This document shows positions 9,580 through 18,442 of a stretch of 52,247 nucleotides of DNA, piece after piece. Source of the stretch: Hyphomicrobiales bacterium. Lineage in GTDB: Bacteria; Pseudomonadota; Alphaproteobacteria; Rhizobiales; Devosiaceae. How positions within the stretch are numbered: position 1 is the stretch's first letter; each line of letters begins with the position of its first letter. The notes under the pieces were generated by a model. It did no database searches, had not been told where the DNA came from, and worked only from the letters and a program-made list of their open reading frames with translations. Location of the stretch: assembly GCA_026981645.1 (NCBI GenBank), contig JALSII010000045.1, positions 1-52,247 on the forward strand, read 5' to 3'. Both the position numbers and the translations under genes were made by a program.

Positions 9580-10500
9580 ATGAACCAGATTATGAAATCT
9601 CTGCAGGCGCTGGCCATCGGGTTGATGCTGGTCGTGCTTATGCCGCTGAGTGCAAATGCGGACGCCATAAAGATCACGGTCAATGAAACGCCCATCACCG
9701 ATACGCAGATTTCCCAGCGCGCCAAACTTTTACAACTGGAAAGACGCGGCTCCTCGGCAAGCGCCCGACTGAACATGGCCCGGGAAGAACTGATTGACGA
9801 AGCGCTGAAATTTCAGGAGGGCGAGCGGCTCGGGCTGAACATTACCGAGCGCGATGTGGATGATGCCTTGTTGAATGTTGCGCGCAATATGCGCATCAGC
9901 TCGGATAATCTGAACCGCATTCTTACACAGAATGGTGTTAACCCTTCCACTTTGCGTTCTCGTCTGCGCGCAAACATCACCTGGGGACAAATCGTTCGTA
10001 GCGTGGTTTCTTCCCGCATCGAATTTTCCGAGGTTGACCTTGAGCAGCGGGCGGTGGAGCAACTCACTGAAACAGATAATATCGACTATATCCTGAAGGA
10101 AATTCTTTTTATCATTCCACAAGGATCAAATATTTCATCAGCACGGCGCACGGCACAGGCCCGTCAGTATCGCCAGAGTTTTCAGGGATGTGACAGCGCT
10201 GTTGAACTGTCACTCTCGTACACCGATGCGGCGGTGCTCGACATGGGACGCAGGCATGCAACCCAGTTGCCTGACGCAATTGCTGATGAGCTTGCGCAGC
10301 TAAACGTTGGCCAACTGACCGCTCCAAGGGTTGTGGCAAACGGGGTTTCCATGCTGGCCGTCTGTTCAAAAACAGTGGCCCGCGACGTATCTTTCGTAAC
10401 CAACGAAATCCGTCAGGAAGTAGGCACCGAGAAACTGGGCGAAGAAGCTGAAAAATATCTGGCTGAACTTCGCGAAAAGGCCAGCATTGTTAACCGCTAA
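9580..10500 (+). CDS. surA: SurA-like periplasmic chaperone / parvulin-type isomerase
   Basis: The product (306 residues) begins with a signal peptide (LMLVVLMPLSANADA). It has a SurA N-terminal chaperone region, ITVNETPITDTQISQRAKLLQ, continuing through the helical segment ARLNMAREELIDEALKFQEGERLGL. The second half contains a weakly conserved single parvulin-like domain (YILKEILFIIP, then LPDAIADELAQLNVGQLTAPRVVANGVSMLAVCSK). E. coli SurA has two parvulin domains and about 430 residues, so this is the short alphaproteobacterial form. Its position between lptD and pdxA matches the classical lptD-surA-pdxA-rsmA order and supports a role in outer-membrane protein folding. A 148-nt gap separates it from lptD, so it may have its own promoter. 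Confidence 0.85.
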   Translation: MNQIMKSLQALAIGLMLVVLMPLSANADAIKITVNETPITDTQISQRAKLLQLERRGSSASARLNMAREELIDEALKFQEGERLGLNITERDVDDALLNVARNMRISSDNLNRILTQNGVNPSTLRSRLRANITWGQIVRSVVSSRIEFSEVDLEQRAVEQLTETDNIDYILKEILFIIPQGSNISSARRTAQARQYRQSFQGCDSAVELSLSYTDAAVLDMGRRHATQLPDAIADELAQLNVGQLTAPRVVANGVSMLAVCSKTVARDVSFVTNEIRQEVGTEKLGEEAEKYLAELREKASIVNR

Positions 10501-10521
10501 TTCCAGATACGACCTGAAATA

Positions 10522-11541
10522 ATGGCACCCCGGTCCGCAACCCGAAGTCCGCTGGCCATCAGTATGGGCGAGCCCGCCGGGATAGGCCCAGACCTCATTT
10601 TGACGCTCTATGCTCGACGCAGGGAGCTGAGAATTCCGCCCTTTATTGTCTATGGGAACCTGACCTTTCTCAGACAACGCGCCCTGAGATTGAGCTTGCC
10701 GGTTGAGATGGTTTTGGCCACCCCTTCAGATGCCTCTAGCCGCTTTGCCAAGGCCTTGCCTGTTGCTGATATCGAGGCTGAAATCCCGGACACACCAGGA
10801 CAGACCAGCCCGGTTGGGGGTGAGGTTGTGCTCGAAGCCATTGCCCGGGCAACAGGGGACTGTCTGACACGAGCCTGCCGGGCATTAGTTACTGGACCAA
10901 TAAACAAGGCCGCTCTGAAAAAGGTGGGCTTTCACCACCCCGGGCACACGGAATATCTTGCAGACCTGTGCGCAGGTGGCGGCGATGCGCCCACGCCGGT
11001 GATGATGTTGGCCCACGACAATTTGCGGGTTGTGCCGCTGACCATCCATGTACCGATTTCCGAAGTGCCCGAGTTGATCACCACCCAGCTGGTGGTGCGC
11101 AAAGGGCGCATTGTAGCCGAAGGCCTGCGCAAGTGTTTCGGGATTGCCAAACCGCGCATCGCGGTGACCGGCCTGAACCCTCACGCGGGGGAAGAGGGAA
11201 CGATGGGACTTGAAGACAGGGATGAAATTGCCCCGGCAGTCGCCCTTTTGCGCCGCGAAGGCATTGAGGTGAGCGGCCCCCTGCCCGCCGACACGCTTTT
11301 TTATGCCGAGAGCTGGCAGAACTATGATGTCGTGCTGGCCATGTATCACGATCAAGCCCTCATCCCCATAAAAACGCTGGCGTTTGATGAGGCAGTGAAT
11401 GTGACGCTTGGTCTGCCAATATTGCGCACCTCGCCGGATCACGGCACAGCTTTTGACCTTGCAGGAAGCGGCAAGGCCAACCCAAACAGTATGCTGGCAG
11501 CCATCAATCTGGCCGACCAGATGGCGGCCTCGGTCAGTTGA
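10522..11541 (+). CDS. pdxA: 4-hydroxythreonine-4-phosphate dehydrogenase
   Basis: PdxA oxidises 4-phosphohydroxy-L-threonine in the DXP-dependent pyridoxal phosphate pathway. The 339-residue protein starts with [17 protein letters not shown] (family GDPAGIGPE), contains [25 protein letters not shown] with the metal-binding His, and then the diagnostic [14 protein letters not shown] and [15 protein letters not shown]. The family's usual GDPAGIG has Glu in place of the first Asp here. It follows surA by 21 nt and its TGA overlaps the TTG start of rsmA. Confidence 0.95.
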   Translation: MAPRSATRSPLAISMGEPAGIGPDLILTLYARRRELRIPPFIVYGNLTFLRQRALRLSLPVEMVLATPSDASSRFAKALPVADIEAEIPDTPGQTSPVGGEVVLEAIARATGDCLTRACRALVTGPINKAALKKVGFHHPGHTEYLADLCAGGGDAPTPVMMLAHDNLRVVPLTIHVPISEVPELITTQLVVRKGRIVAEGLRKCFGIAKPRIAVTGLNPHAGEEGTMGLEDRDEIAPAVALLRREGIEVSGPLPADTLFYAESWQNYDVVLAMYHDQALIPIKTLAFDEAVNVTLGLPILRTSPDHGTAFDLAGSGKANPNSMLAAINLADQMAASVS

Positions 11542-12410
11542 GCCAGATTGACGACCTGCCTCCTTTGCGTGAGGTCATCGCCAGCCACGGACTGGCGGCC
11601 CGCAAGGAATTGGGGCAAAACTTTCTGCTGGACATGAACCTGACCCGGCGCATCGCGCTGGCCGGGGGCGCTGTTGCCGGCAAGACCGTAATCGAAGTGG
11701 GTCCCGGACCCGGCGGACTGACAAGGGCGTTGCTGGTGGAGGGAGCTGCAAAAGTCATTGCCATTGAACGCGACGAACGGGCGCTACCGGTATTGGAGCA
11801 GATCAGCGCCGCCTGCCCCGGGCGGCTGGAGATCATATCCGGTGATGCGCTGGAAATTGACTATCCAGCACTGGTTCATGGCCCGACGCACATTGTTGCC
11901 AACCTGCCCTATAATATCGCGACACCGCTTTTGACCGGCTGGCTGACGGGCAATAATTGGCCACCGTTTTTTGGAAGCCTCACGCTGATGTTTCAAAAAG
12001 AGGTGGCCCAGCGTATTTGCGCCCAACCGGGTGAAAAACATTTCGGGCGGCTGGGGGTTCTGGTGGGGTGGCGGACCGAGGCGCACATCATGTTTGATGT
12101 GCAGGCCAGCGCTTTTACGCCACCGCCAAAAATCACCTCGTCGGTGGTTCATCTGACACCAAGAAGCAAAATCCGGAAAATTCCAGTGCAGGCGCTTGAA
12201 GCGGTAACGCGGGCGGCATTCGGCCAGCGCCGCAAGATGGTGCGCCAGAGCCTCAAGTCGCTCGGAGTGCCGGTGGAAGCGCTGCTTGAAGCGGCAGGAC
12301 TTGAAGGTACTGAGCGGGCCGAAACGCTGGCGGTAGAACGGTTTCTGGATATGGCGGAAACATTGGACGAGATTGTTAAAGAGAATCAATCTGGGCCTGC
12401 AGGTCCTTGA
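11538..12410 (+). CDS. rsmA: 16S rRNA dimethyladenosine transferase
   Basis: RsmA (KsgA) dimethylates two adjacent adenines in the 3'-terminal loop of 16S rRNA during 30S maturation. The 290-residue protein shows [12 protein letters not shown] near the start, the SAM-binding [16 protein letters not shown] around residue 55, and the catalytic [11 protein letters not shown] around residue 118. Translation appears to begin at a TTG (11538) that overlaps the pdxA stop as TTGA; the resulting N-terminus ([14 protein letters not shown]) fits the family and no ATG upstream would. The 3' end overlaps the 3' end of gmk on the other strand by 35 nt. Confidence 0.94.
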   Translation: MSQIDDLPPLREVIASHGLAARKELGQNFLLDMNLTRRIALAGGAVAGKTVIEVGPGPGGLTRALLVEGAAKVIAIERDERALPVLEQISAACPGRLEIISGDALEIDYPALVHGPTHIVANLPYNIATPLLTGWLTGNNWPPFFGSLTLMFQKEVAQRICAQPGEKHFGRLGVLVGWRTEAHIMFDVQASAFTPPPKITSSVVHLTPRSKIRKIPVQALEAVTRAAFGQRRKMVRQSLKSLGVPVEALLEAAGLEGTERAETLAVERFLDMAETLDEIVKENQSGPAGP

Positions 12411-13014
12411 TAAAGCCGCTTAAATCGGTCTGGCGCGACCGGGCAAGCCTGCCTGTCGCCAGAATCTGCGCAACCGACTGAGAAGTCTTGTCCAGGTCAT
12501 CATTAACCAGCACATAATCATATTCCCCCCAGTGCTCGATTTCGATGCGGGCGTTTTGCAGACGTCGCGAAATAGTCTCTTCACTGTCCAGCGCCCGCGC
12601 ACGCAGACGTTCCTGAAGTTCAGGAATGGAGGGGGGAAGCAAGAACACGCTGACCATATCGGAGCCGCGTTTTGCGTAAAGCTGTTGGGTGCCCTGATAG
12701 TCAATATCAAACACAACATCGCGCCCAGAAACTATCAGATCATCAACCTGAGCGGCGGGGGTACCATAAAAATTGCCGTGGACCTTGGCCCATTCGAGAA
12801 GTTTCCCCTGATCACGCATGGCCTTATATTTATCCAGGGAGACGAAGTGATAGTCCCTGCCATCAACCTCCCCCTCGCGCATGGCCCTGGTAGTCACGGA
12901 AACCGACATGGTGAGATTATCGTCGCCGGTCAGCAGACGGCGAGTTATGGATGATTTCCCAGCGCCGGAAGGTGAGGCGATAACCAACATGACGCCGCGG
13001 CGGTTGAACTCCAT
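12376..13014 (-). CDS. gmk: Guanylate kinase
   Basis: Gmk phosphorylates GMP to GDP. The 212-residue protein begins [23 protein letters not shown], with the P-loop near residues 13-21. It continues with [23 protein letters not shown], the GMP-binding region, and [14 protein letters not shown] choose ATG 13014 because a GGGGGA ribosome-binding sequence lies 5 nt upstream; the frame extends to 13044 without family similarity. It follows yicC by 45 nt, the usual pairing, and is the last gene of the minus-strand block. Confidence 0.94.
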   Translation of the reverse strand: MEFNRRGVMLVIASPSGAGKSSITRRLLTGDDNLTMSVSVTTRAMREGEVDGRDYHFVSLDKYKAMRDQGKLLEWAKVHGNFYGTPAAQVDDLIVSGRDVVFDIDYQGTQQLYAKRGSDMVSVFLLPPSIPELQERLRARALDSEETISRRLQNARIEIEHWGEYDYVLVNDDLDKTSQSVAQILATGRLARSRQTDLSGFIKDLQAQIDSL

Positions 13015-13059
13015 GGTTTCCCCCAAACACCAAACCGGAGCCATGGCACGCGGACCGGT

Positions 13060-13953
13060 TTATTCTATATTTTGAACCTGCTCTCGTAGTTGATCGATTG
13101 CCGCCTTCAGGTCAAGACCAATTGATGTGAGTTCCACCGCGTGGCTTTTGGAACAAAGGGTGTTGGCCTCCCGATTGAACTCCTGAGCCAGAAAATCGAG
13201 TTTGCGGCCCACTGGCCCGGCGGTCAGCAGCAACTGCCGGGCTGCCTGAATGTGGGCAAAAAGCCGGTCAAGTTCTTCTTGAATGTCAGCCTTGGTCGCC
13301 AAGACCAGAGCTTCCTGATACAGACGCTCTTCGGAAAGACCAGACCCGGTTTCATTGAGTTCTGCAATTTGCTGGCGAATACGCTCAACAAACACCTCTC
13401 TGTGACGCGAGGGGTGCGCCTCTGCGCGCTGGGTCAACACTTCGATTTCGTCAATTCGCTGAATGATGATTTCGGCGAGGTGGGCGCCTTCCTGGCGCCG
13501 CCCGCTGACCAGATCATCTATCGCACAACTCACCGACTCATAAATGGCCAGATGCAGTTGTTCCTCCAATTCGCTGTTCAGTGCTGCTTCCTTGAATTCA
13601 AGCACTCCCTTGATTCCAAGAATGCCATCAAGCCGGGGCCGGTCGGCCTCGATCCGCCCTGAAAGGGCATCAAGGGCATCAAGCACTGCCCCAAGCGCCT
13701 GCTGGTTGATAGCCATTTCGCCCATACCACTGTCGCGCTGCATGGATATACTGCAGGAGATGGAGCCGCGGGTAAAATGCTCGGCAATCAGCCGGCGAAT
13801 GTGCGGCTCCAGCGCGTCCAGACCAGGTGCCAGGCGCACACGAATATCGAGCCCGCGCGCGTTCACTGATTTAATTTCACATTGAAAGTTGAAGCCTTCG
13901 ATTGCGTTGGTATTGCGCGCATAGCCCGTCATGCTGGCCAGCTGCTGACTCAT
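13060..13953 (-). CDS. yicC: YicC-family endoribonuclease
   Basis: The product (297 residues from ATG 13953) carries the YicC N-terminal domain starting LASMTGYARN, followed by CEIKSVNARGLDIRVRLAPGL (family E-x-R-S-V-N-x-R-x-L-D), and ends with the DUF1732 tail containing GPVGRKLDFLAQEFNREANTLCSKS, which is diagnostic. E. coli YicC is reported to be an endoribonuclease acting on small RNAs; that activity is inferred here by family only. An alternative ATG at 13962 lies three codons upstream. The gene sits between mltG and gmk, as in many alphaproteobacteria. Confidence 0.92.
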   Translation of the reverse strand: MSQQLASMTGYARNTNAIEGFNFQCEIKSVNARGLDIRVRLAPGLDALEPHIRRLIAEHFTRGSISCSISMQRDSGMGEMAINQQALGAVLDALDALSGRIEADRPRLDGILGIKGVLEFKEAALNSELEEQLHLAIYESVSCAIDDLVSGRRQEGAHLAEIIIQRIDEIEVLTQRAEAHPSRHREVFVERIRQQIAELNETGSGLSEERLYQEALVLATKADIQEELDRLFAHIQAARQLLLTAGPVGRKLDFLAQEFNREANTLCSKSHAVELTSIGLDLKAAIDQLREQVQNIE

Positions 13954-14135
13954 TGATCTCATATCCCTGTTTCCCGCCCTTTTACTCTGCACTATCTCAA
14001 AAACATGCAAAACTGTTTCCGAACCGGATCAAATCCAATCCGCATTTTACCCTTTTGGGGGCGGCACGTTACTCTGTTCACCGCCCTCATTGCGCAGCGG
14101 CGTCAAGTCAAACGAGACACGGTGAGACGGACAAC

Positions 14136-15251
14136 TTACTGAGTAGCAGGTGCCTGTTGGGCTTCAAGTTCATCCCTTGCCGCTTCGGCATCCGCTTCAT
14201 CCTCAGCTTCCGCTGCGGCCTGAGCCTGTTCTCGTTCGATTTGTCGCCAGCGTGCGACATTGGCCTGATGTTCTGCATAAGTATTGGCGAAAGCATGGCC
14301 ACCCGTGCCATCGGCAACAAAATAGAGGGCATCCGTCACCTCAGGGTTAGCCACTGCACGAAGTGACTCGACCCCCGGGTTGGCGATTGGCCCAATGGGC
14401 AGTCCGTCAATCTGATAAGTATTATAAGGAGTTGAGGCATCAATCTCGGACCGGCGCAGGCCACGGCCCAGCGTTCCTTCACCGTTTGTAATTCCATAAA
14501 TTATTGTTGGATCGGATTGCAAACGCATGCCACGATTGAGGCGATTGATAAAAACACCGGCAACTTTTGGCCTCTCAGCGGCCAAGCCAGTCTCTTTTTC
14601 GACAATTGAGGCAAGAATAAGTAATTCCTCGGGGGTCGATATGGGCAGATCATCTGCACGGTTATCCCAGATTTCCGCCAATTGTTTTTCAAGGGCACCT
14701 GTCATCTGCTCAATAATATCCTGGCGGTTGGCCCCTCTTTCAAAACTATAGGTATCAGGCAGCAGAGAGCCTTCGGGAGGAATTTCGGTGATTTCTCCCA
14801 CGAGGTTGGGCGCAGCATTGATACGTTCGACCACCTGCCATGACGTGTAACCTTCAGGAATCGTCACCGCATAAGAGATGGGACGGCCTTCGGTTATCTC
14901 TTTAAGAATATCGGCCATGGAGGAATTTGCGGTGATATTATACTCGCCTGCCCTGATGGCAGCCTGCTTGCGCTGGGCCATGGCACCAAACTGGAAGGTC
15001 CAGCGATCGGCAACCAGACCTTCAGCCTCAAGGCGCTGGGCAATCGTGGACAGGCTGGCACCGCGCTGAACGAGGAAAACCCTATCCTCAACCACGGGAC
15101 CTTTGGAATAGAAACGCTGAGAACCCAGCAGGACAACACCAGCGACAACAATGAGACCGAGCACAACAAGCGTGAGAAACGCATTGATCACATCGAGCAG
15201 CCCGTTGCGGCGGCGAGAGCGGTTTCGATTTTTTCTTTTGGCTTCATTCAT
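14136..15251 (-). CDS. mltG: Endolytic peptidoglycan transglycosylase MltG (YceG-like)
   Basis: MltG cleaves nascent glycan strands at the inner membrane and is thought to terminate peptidoglycan chains. The 371-residue protein has a basic N-terminus (KRKNRNRSRRRNG), one membrane helix (FLTLVVLGLIVVAGVVLLG), a LysM-like region and the YceG domain. The catalytic Glu is in LILASIVEKETG, and downstream PTIIYGI and YNTYQIDGLPIGPIANPG are conserved. The C-terminal 30 residues are an Ala/Glu-rich tail. It lies 133 nt downstream of fabF on the same strand; the gap shows no clear terminator. Confidence 0.93.
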   Translation of the reverse strand: MNEAKRKNRNRSRRRNGLLDVINAFLTLVVLGLIVVAGVVLLGSQRFYSKGPVVEDRVFLVQRGASLSTIAQRLEAEGLVADRWTFQFGAMAQRKQAAIRAGEYNITANSSMADILKEITEGRPISYAVTIPEGYTSWQVVERINAAPNLVGEITEIPPEGSLLPDTYSFERGANRQDIIEQMTGALEKQLAEIWDNRADDLPISTPEELLILASIVEKETGLAAERPKVAGVFINRLNRGMRLQSDPTIIYGITNGEGTLGRGLRRSEIDASTPYNTYQIDGLPIGPIANPGVESLRAVANPEVTDALYFVADGTGGHAFANTYAEHQANVARWRQIEREQAQAAAEAEDEADAEAARDELEAQQAPATQ

Positions 15252-15384
15252 TTTTTGGGTATTCTCTTGCTTGTTCTGGATATTCTGCCGCGGCGGGCGA
15301 AAGCAGTTTCAGCCCGACTTCAGACGGCAATTGACAGAGGAAATTGGGCAAAATCAAGTGGCCGGGGCCGTATTGTGGAGCCTG

Positions 15385-16653
15385 TTACGCCTGCTTGCGG
15401 AAAATCACGCTGGCATTGGTGCCGCCAAAACCAAAAGAATTGGACAGAACGGTGTTAATCTCGCTTTTAACCGGCGCATTGGCGGCCAGGTCAAGCTCGG
15501 TTTCAACTGACGGGTTGTCCAGGTTGATGGTGGGTGGAGCAATGTTGTCGCGCATGGCCAAAAGCGCAAAAATCGCTTCGACCGCGCCAGCGGCGCCGAG
15601 CAGATGGCCAACGGCTGATTTGGTCGAGGACATTATTGTTCCTGGCACCGCGTCGCCGAGCAAACGTGTGACTGCGCCAAGTTCAATCTCGTCGCCAAGG
15701 GGCGTGGAGGTGCCGTGGGCATTGATATAGTCGATTTCGGAAGGGGAGATTCCGGCTCGTTTCACTGCGGCACGCATGGAGCGAAAGCCGCCGTCACCAT
15801 CAGGTGATGGAGCGGTGATATGGTGAGCGTCTCCGCTCAATCCGTAGCCTGCGACCTCGCCGTAAATTTTTGCGCCGCGGGCTTTGGCGTGTTCAAACTC
15901 CTCCAGAATGACAATTCCGGCGCCCTCGCCCATAACGAATCCGTCCCGGTCTTTATCATAGGGGCGCGAGGCTTTTTGCGGGGTATCGTTGAAACCAGTG
16001 GACAAGGCACGACTGGCTCCAAATCCGGCTATGGAGAGCCGGTTGACAGGGGATTCAGCGCCCCCGGCGACCATGACATCAGCATCATCAAATGCAATCA
16101 ACCGGGCAGCATCACCTATGGCGTGGGCACCGGTTGAACAGGCAGTGACAACTGAGTGGTTGGGACCCTTGAGGCCATAGCGAATTGAAACATAGCCGGA
16201 AATGAGATTTATCAGGCGGCCGGGAATAAAAAACGGGCTGATACGCCGGGGGCCGCGCTCGTTGAGGGTAACCGCCGCCTCGGCAATGCCGCCGATACCG
16301 CCGATGCCGGAACCAATGAGTACGCCCGTGCGTTCCTGTTCCAGCGGGGTTCTGGCTTCAAAGCCGGAATCTTCCAACGCCTGAGCGGCAGCCGCCATGC
16401 CAAACACAATGAATGGGTCGACCTTGCGCTGTTCCTTGGGTTCCATCCAGTCATCAGGGTTGAATTTCCCCTCGCTGATATCGCCCATTGGAATGCGGCA
16501 GGCAATCCGGCAAGCCAGATCGTCTACCTGAAAGTCGTCAATGCGCTGAGCACCGCTCTTTCCGGCGAGGATGTTTGCCCATGTAGCATCAATTCCCACA
16601 CCCAAGGGGCTGACAATACCCATGCCCGTGACAACAACGCGACGCAAACTCAT
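15385..16653 (-). CDS. fabF: Beta-ketoacyl-ACP synthase II
   Basis: FabF condenses malonyl-ACP with acyl-ACP in fatty-acid elongation. The 422-residue protein has the complete thiolase-like fold: start RRVVVTGMGIVSPLG, active-site Cys at residue 172 in VVTACSTGAHAIGDA, and the two His residues in NAHGTSTPLGDE and KSAVGHLLGAAGA. It ends NSFGFGGTNASVIFRK. It follows acpP by 72 nt, the classical acpP-fabF pair, and precedes mltG. Confidence 0.96.
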   Translation of the reverse strand: MSLRRVVVTGMGIVSPLGVGIDATWANILAGKSGAQRIDDFQVDDLACRIACRIPMGDISEGKFNPDDWMEPKEQRKVDPFIVFGMAAAAQALEDSGFEARTPLEQERTGVLIGSGIGGIGGIAEAAVTLNERGPRRISPFFIPGRLINLISGYVSIRYGLKGPNHSVVTACSTGAHAIGDAARLIAFDDADVMVAGGAESPVNRLSIAGFGASRALSTGFNDTPQKASRPYDKDRDGFVMGEGAGIVILEEFEHAKARGAKIYGEVAGYGLSGDAHHITAPSPDGDGGFRSMRAAVKRAGISPSEIDYINAHGTSTPLGDEIELGAVTRLLGDAVPGTIMSSTKSAVGHLLGAAGAVEAIFALLAMRDNIAPPTINLDNPSVETELDLAANAPVKSEINTVLSNSFGFGGTNASVIFRKQA

Positions 16654-16725
16654 GTACAGGAAATCCCGCTGGCTAGTGGTCAGTCATGGCCACTGAGTTG
16701 CTCAGGCAGTAGCCAGTTCAGGTCT

Positions 16726-16962
16726 TCAGGATGTGGCCTTGGTCAGAAATTCAACGGCGTTGCCAAATGTCTGAATGGTCTCAGCCGCATCGTCAGGAAT
16801 CTCAACTGAGAATTCTTCTTCAAATGCCATCACCAGCTCAACCTGATCGAGCGAATCTGCGCCCAGATCGTCGATGAAACTCGCCTTATCGGTGACTTTA
16901 TCTGCTTCAACGTTCAGGTGTTCCACAACAATCTTGCGAACGCGGTCTGCGATATCGCTCAT
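16726..16962 (-). CDS. acpP: Acyl carrier protein
   Basis: AcpP carries growing acyl chains on a phosphopantetheine arm. The 78-residue acidic protein (start [20 protein letters not shown]) has the attachment serine at residue 37 in [22 protein letters not shown] use ATG 16962, which gives the standard length and has a purine-rich GAAGGAAAAAAAT sequence upstream; the frame opens earlier at 17016. A 287-nt gap separates it from fabG, so it probably has its own promoter, as expected for a very highly expressed protein, though I cannot identify the promoter. Confidence 0.96.
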   Translation of the reverse strand: MSDIADRVRKIVVEHLNVEADKVTDKASFIDDLGADSLDQVELVMAFEEEFSVEIPDDAAETIQTFGNAVEFLTKATS

Positions 16963-17209
16963 ATTTTTTTCCTTCTCAACAAATCCGTTGTTAGTCATTT
17001 TAGCTGTCCAGATCACGAAATTCTACATCGCAATCCGCTTTTTCACGCCAACACGCATATCCCATTTCCCAGTCGCGCGCGTCTGGAAGATGTAGCTCTG
17101 CGGCACAGCGTGCGCGCCCCTATCATACTTTTTTAGCTTTGACTATATCCTCCTCGAAGCCAATTCTCCTAAAATTTTGTTTCAAGCGGCCTGGGAATAA
17201 AGGAAACCG

Positions 17210-17245
17210 GGAACCCAAAAAGAAAATTTGCTCCCACTTGGGTCC
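17210..17245 (-). terminator. Inverted repeat just after fabG (possible terminator or processing hairpin)
   Basis: Read on the minus strand, GGACCCAA at 17245-17238 pairs with TTGGGT-T-CC at 17218-17210, with one bulged base and a loop of about 19 nt. It starts 5 nt after the fabG stop. No T-run follows, so a Rho-independent terminator is not certain. The loop contains GTGGGAGC and AAATTTT, faintly like the apical part of the fabG/fabD/der elements, but there is no duplicated gene start here. Confidence 0.35.
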
Positions 17246-17249
17246 TGGC

Positions 17250-17987
17250 TCAAATCATCACCATGCCGCCATTTATGTTGAGGGTCTGTCCGGTAATGTA
17301 GGCGGCCTCGTCAGAGGCAAGATAGAGGGTAGAGGCTGCCACCTCCTCAGGAGTTCCCAGCCGGTTGGCCGGAATTTGGGCAAGAATCGCCTCGCGTTGC
17401 TTGTCATTGAGCTGGTCGGTCATGGCCGAGGCGATAAAGCCGGGGGCAATAGTATTGACGGTAATGTTTCTTGAGGCAACCTCCTGAGCCAACGCCTTGG
17501 ACATGCCGATAAGCCCGGCTTTTGAGGCCGCGTAATTGCCCTGACCCGCATTGCCGGACACCCCTACCACCGAAGAAATGCCAATGATGCGGCCAAACCT
17601 CTGTTTCATCATGGGGCGAAGCACCGCCCGGGAAAGGTGAAAGGCGGCGGTGAGATTGACAGCTATGACCTTGTCCCACTCCTCGTCCTTCATACGCATG
17701 AAAATATTGTCGCGGGTCATACCCGCATTATTGACCAGAATATCAATGCCGCCCATGGCCTGAACGGCCTCTGGCACCAGACGGTCAACAGCCTCCATGT
17801 CCGAGAGGTTGCAGGGCAGCACATGGGAGGTGCCTGCGATTTCGCCCGCCAACATCTCAAGGGCCTCGGTTCTGGTGCCGCTCAGGGACACCTCGGCACC
17901 ATTGGCGGAGAGCATTTTGGCAATCTCCCAGCCAATGCCGCCACTGGCACCAGTAATGAGGGCGCGTTTTCCGCTCAGGTCAAACAT
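17250..17987 (-). CDS. fabG: 3-oxoacyl-ACP reductase
   Basis: FabG reduces 3-ketoacyl-ACP with NADPH. The 245-residue classical SDR has the cofactor motif TGASGGIG at 12-19, NNAG at 86-89, and the catalytic S139, Y152 and K156 (YAASK). It ends INGGMVMI, typical of FabG. I start at ATG 17987, with GGAGTTT about 6 nt upstream. The frame remains open to 18092, but that extension is translated from a palindromic repeat and from an out-of-frame copy of the fabG start, so it is not native protein. An upstream ORF carrying a copy of the first 17 codons ends on a TGA that overlaps this start codon region by 8 nt, so translation may be coupled. Confidence 0.96.
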   Translation of the reverse strand: MFDLSGKRALITGASGGIGWEIAKMLSANGAEVSLSGTRTEALEMLAGEIAGTSHVLPCNLSDMEAVDRLVPEAVQAMGGIDILVNNAGMTRDNIFMRMKDEEWDKVIAVNLTAAFHLSRAVLRPMMKQRFGRIIGISSVVGVSGNAGQGNYAASKAGLIGMSKALAQEVASRNITVNTIAPGFIASAMTDQLNDKQREAILAQIPANRLGTPEEVAASTLYLASDEAAYITGQTLNINGGMVMI

Positions 17988-18129
17988 AAAAGCAAACTCC
18001 GAAAAGTGCGGCATTGTTGTTTTCGTGGTCGCGTTGCCGAAACGCAAAACCGGTTCCCACTTTTGCTGGCAACGCTCCGCCGCCACTGGCACCAGTAATG
18101 AGGGCGCGTTTTCCGCTCAGGTCAAACAT
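17980..18129 (-). CDS. Upstream ORF made from a duplicated fabG start plus palindromic element
   Basis: An ATG at 18129 opens a 49-codon frame. Its first 17 codons (51 nt, 18079-18129) are identical to the first 17 codons of fabG (17937-17987), including a similar GGAGTTT ribosome-binding sequence. The frame then runs through the palindromic element, encoding GFAFRQRDHENNN, and ends on TGA at 17982-17980, inside the first codons of fabG. Seen directly: identity, frame, overlap. Inferred: that it is translated and coupled to fabG. It could instead be a silent by-product of element insertion. Confidence 0.45.
   Translation of the reverse strand: MFDLSGKRALITGASGGGALPAKVGTGFAFRQRDHENNNAALFGVCFYV
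18031..18075 (-). repeat. Palindromic element, copy A (fabG)
   Basis: Minus-strand reading: GCGTTGCC (18075-18068) pairs perfectly with GGCAACGC (18038-18031). Inside, GCAAAA pairs with TTTTGC around an 11-nt apical loop. Similarity to copies B and C continues a few bases outside the stem (GGA before, GACCAC after). With copy C it extends further, through AAAACAA and ATG-S-CG to CTTTT-GGA. The element lies between the duplicated and the true fabG starts, in gene orientation. Confidence 0.8.
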
Positions 18130-18150
18130 TTACAAAAACTCCAATTATAT

Positions 18151-18438
18151 TCAATCAAGCAAAAAACCCAGCCGGGGGTCGGCTTTTGAGGGTGTAATTT
18201 CAAGTATTTCAGCTTTCACCACGTTCTCAAGCACGAAGGGGTCGGAATTCACCCGCGCCTCAAGGTCTGCCCTTGTCGTATTGTGCGCAATAATCGCACC
18301 GCCCTGAGCGGGTTGCAGGCTGCCAACCAGAAGAAATACACCCTCGTCCATTCCACGTTTGATCCATTCGTTATGGCCTTGCATAAACTCGCCCGCATTG
18401 CCTTTGTTGTCTGAAAATCTGAGAAGTATAATGAACAC
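18151..18438 (-). CDS. YciI-like family protein
   Basis: The 95-residue product starting at GTG 18438 (VFIILLRFSDNKG) is a YciI/YCII-domain protein. It has the ferredoxin-like small fold pattern: the FSDNKGNAGEFMQGHNEWIKRG segment, GVFLLVGSLQPAQGGAII, and SDPFVLENVVKAEILEI, which includes the usual DPF motif. Family members are suggested to be small dehydrochlorinase-like or binding proteins; no activity is certain. The GTG is 4 nt after the fabD stop, with AGAAAGGGG as ribosome-binding site. An open frame to 18579 overlaps fabD and is not used. The gene sits between fabD and fabG, which are usually adjacent. Confidence 0.85.
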   Translation of the reverse strand: MFIILLRFSDNKGNAGEFMQGHNEWIKRGMDEGVFLLVGSLQPAQGGAIIAHNTTRADLEARVNSDPFVLENVVKAEILEITPSKADPRLGFLLD

Positions 18439-18442
18439 CTGT

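Noticed and set aside
17988..18092. N-terminal extension of FabG in the gene frame
   Set aside because: It is translated from the palindromic element and an out-of-frame fabG copy; FabG proteins start at the MFDLSGK equivalent.
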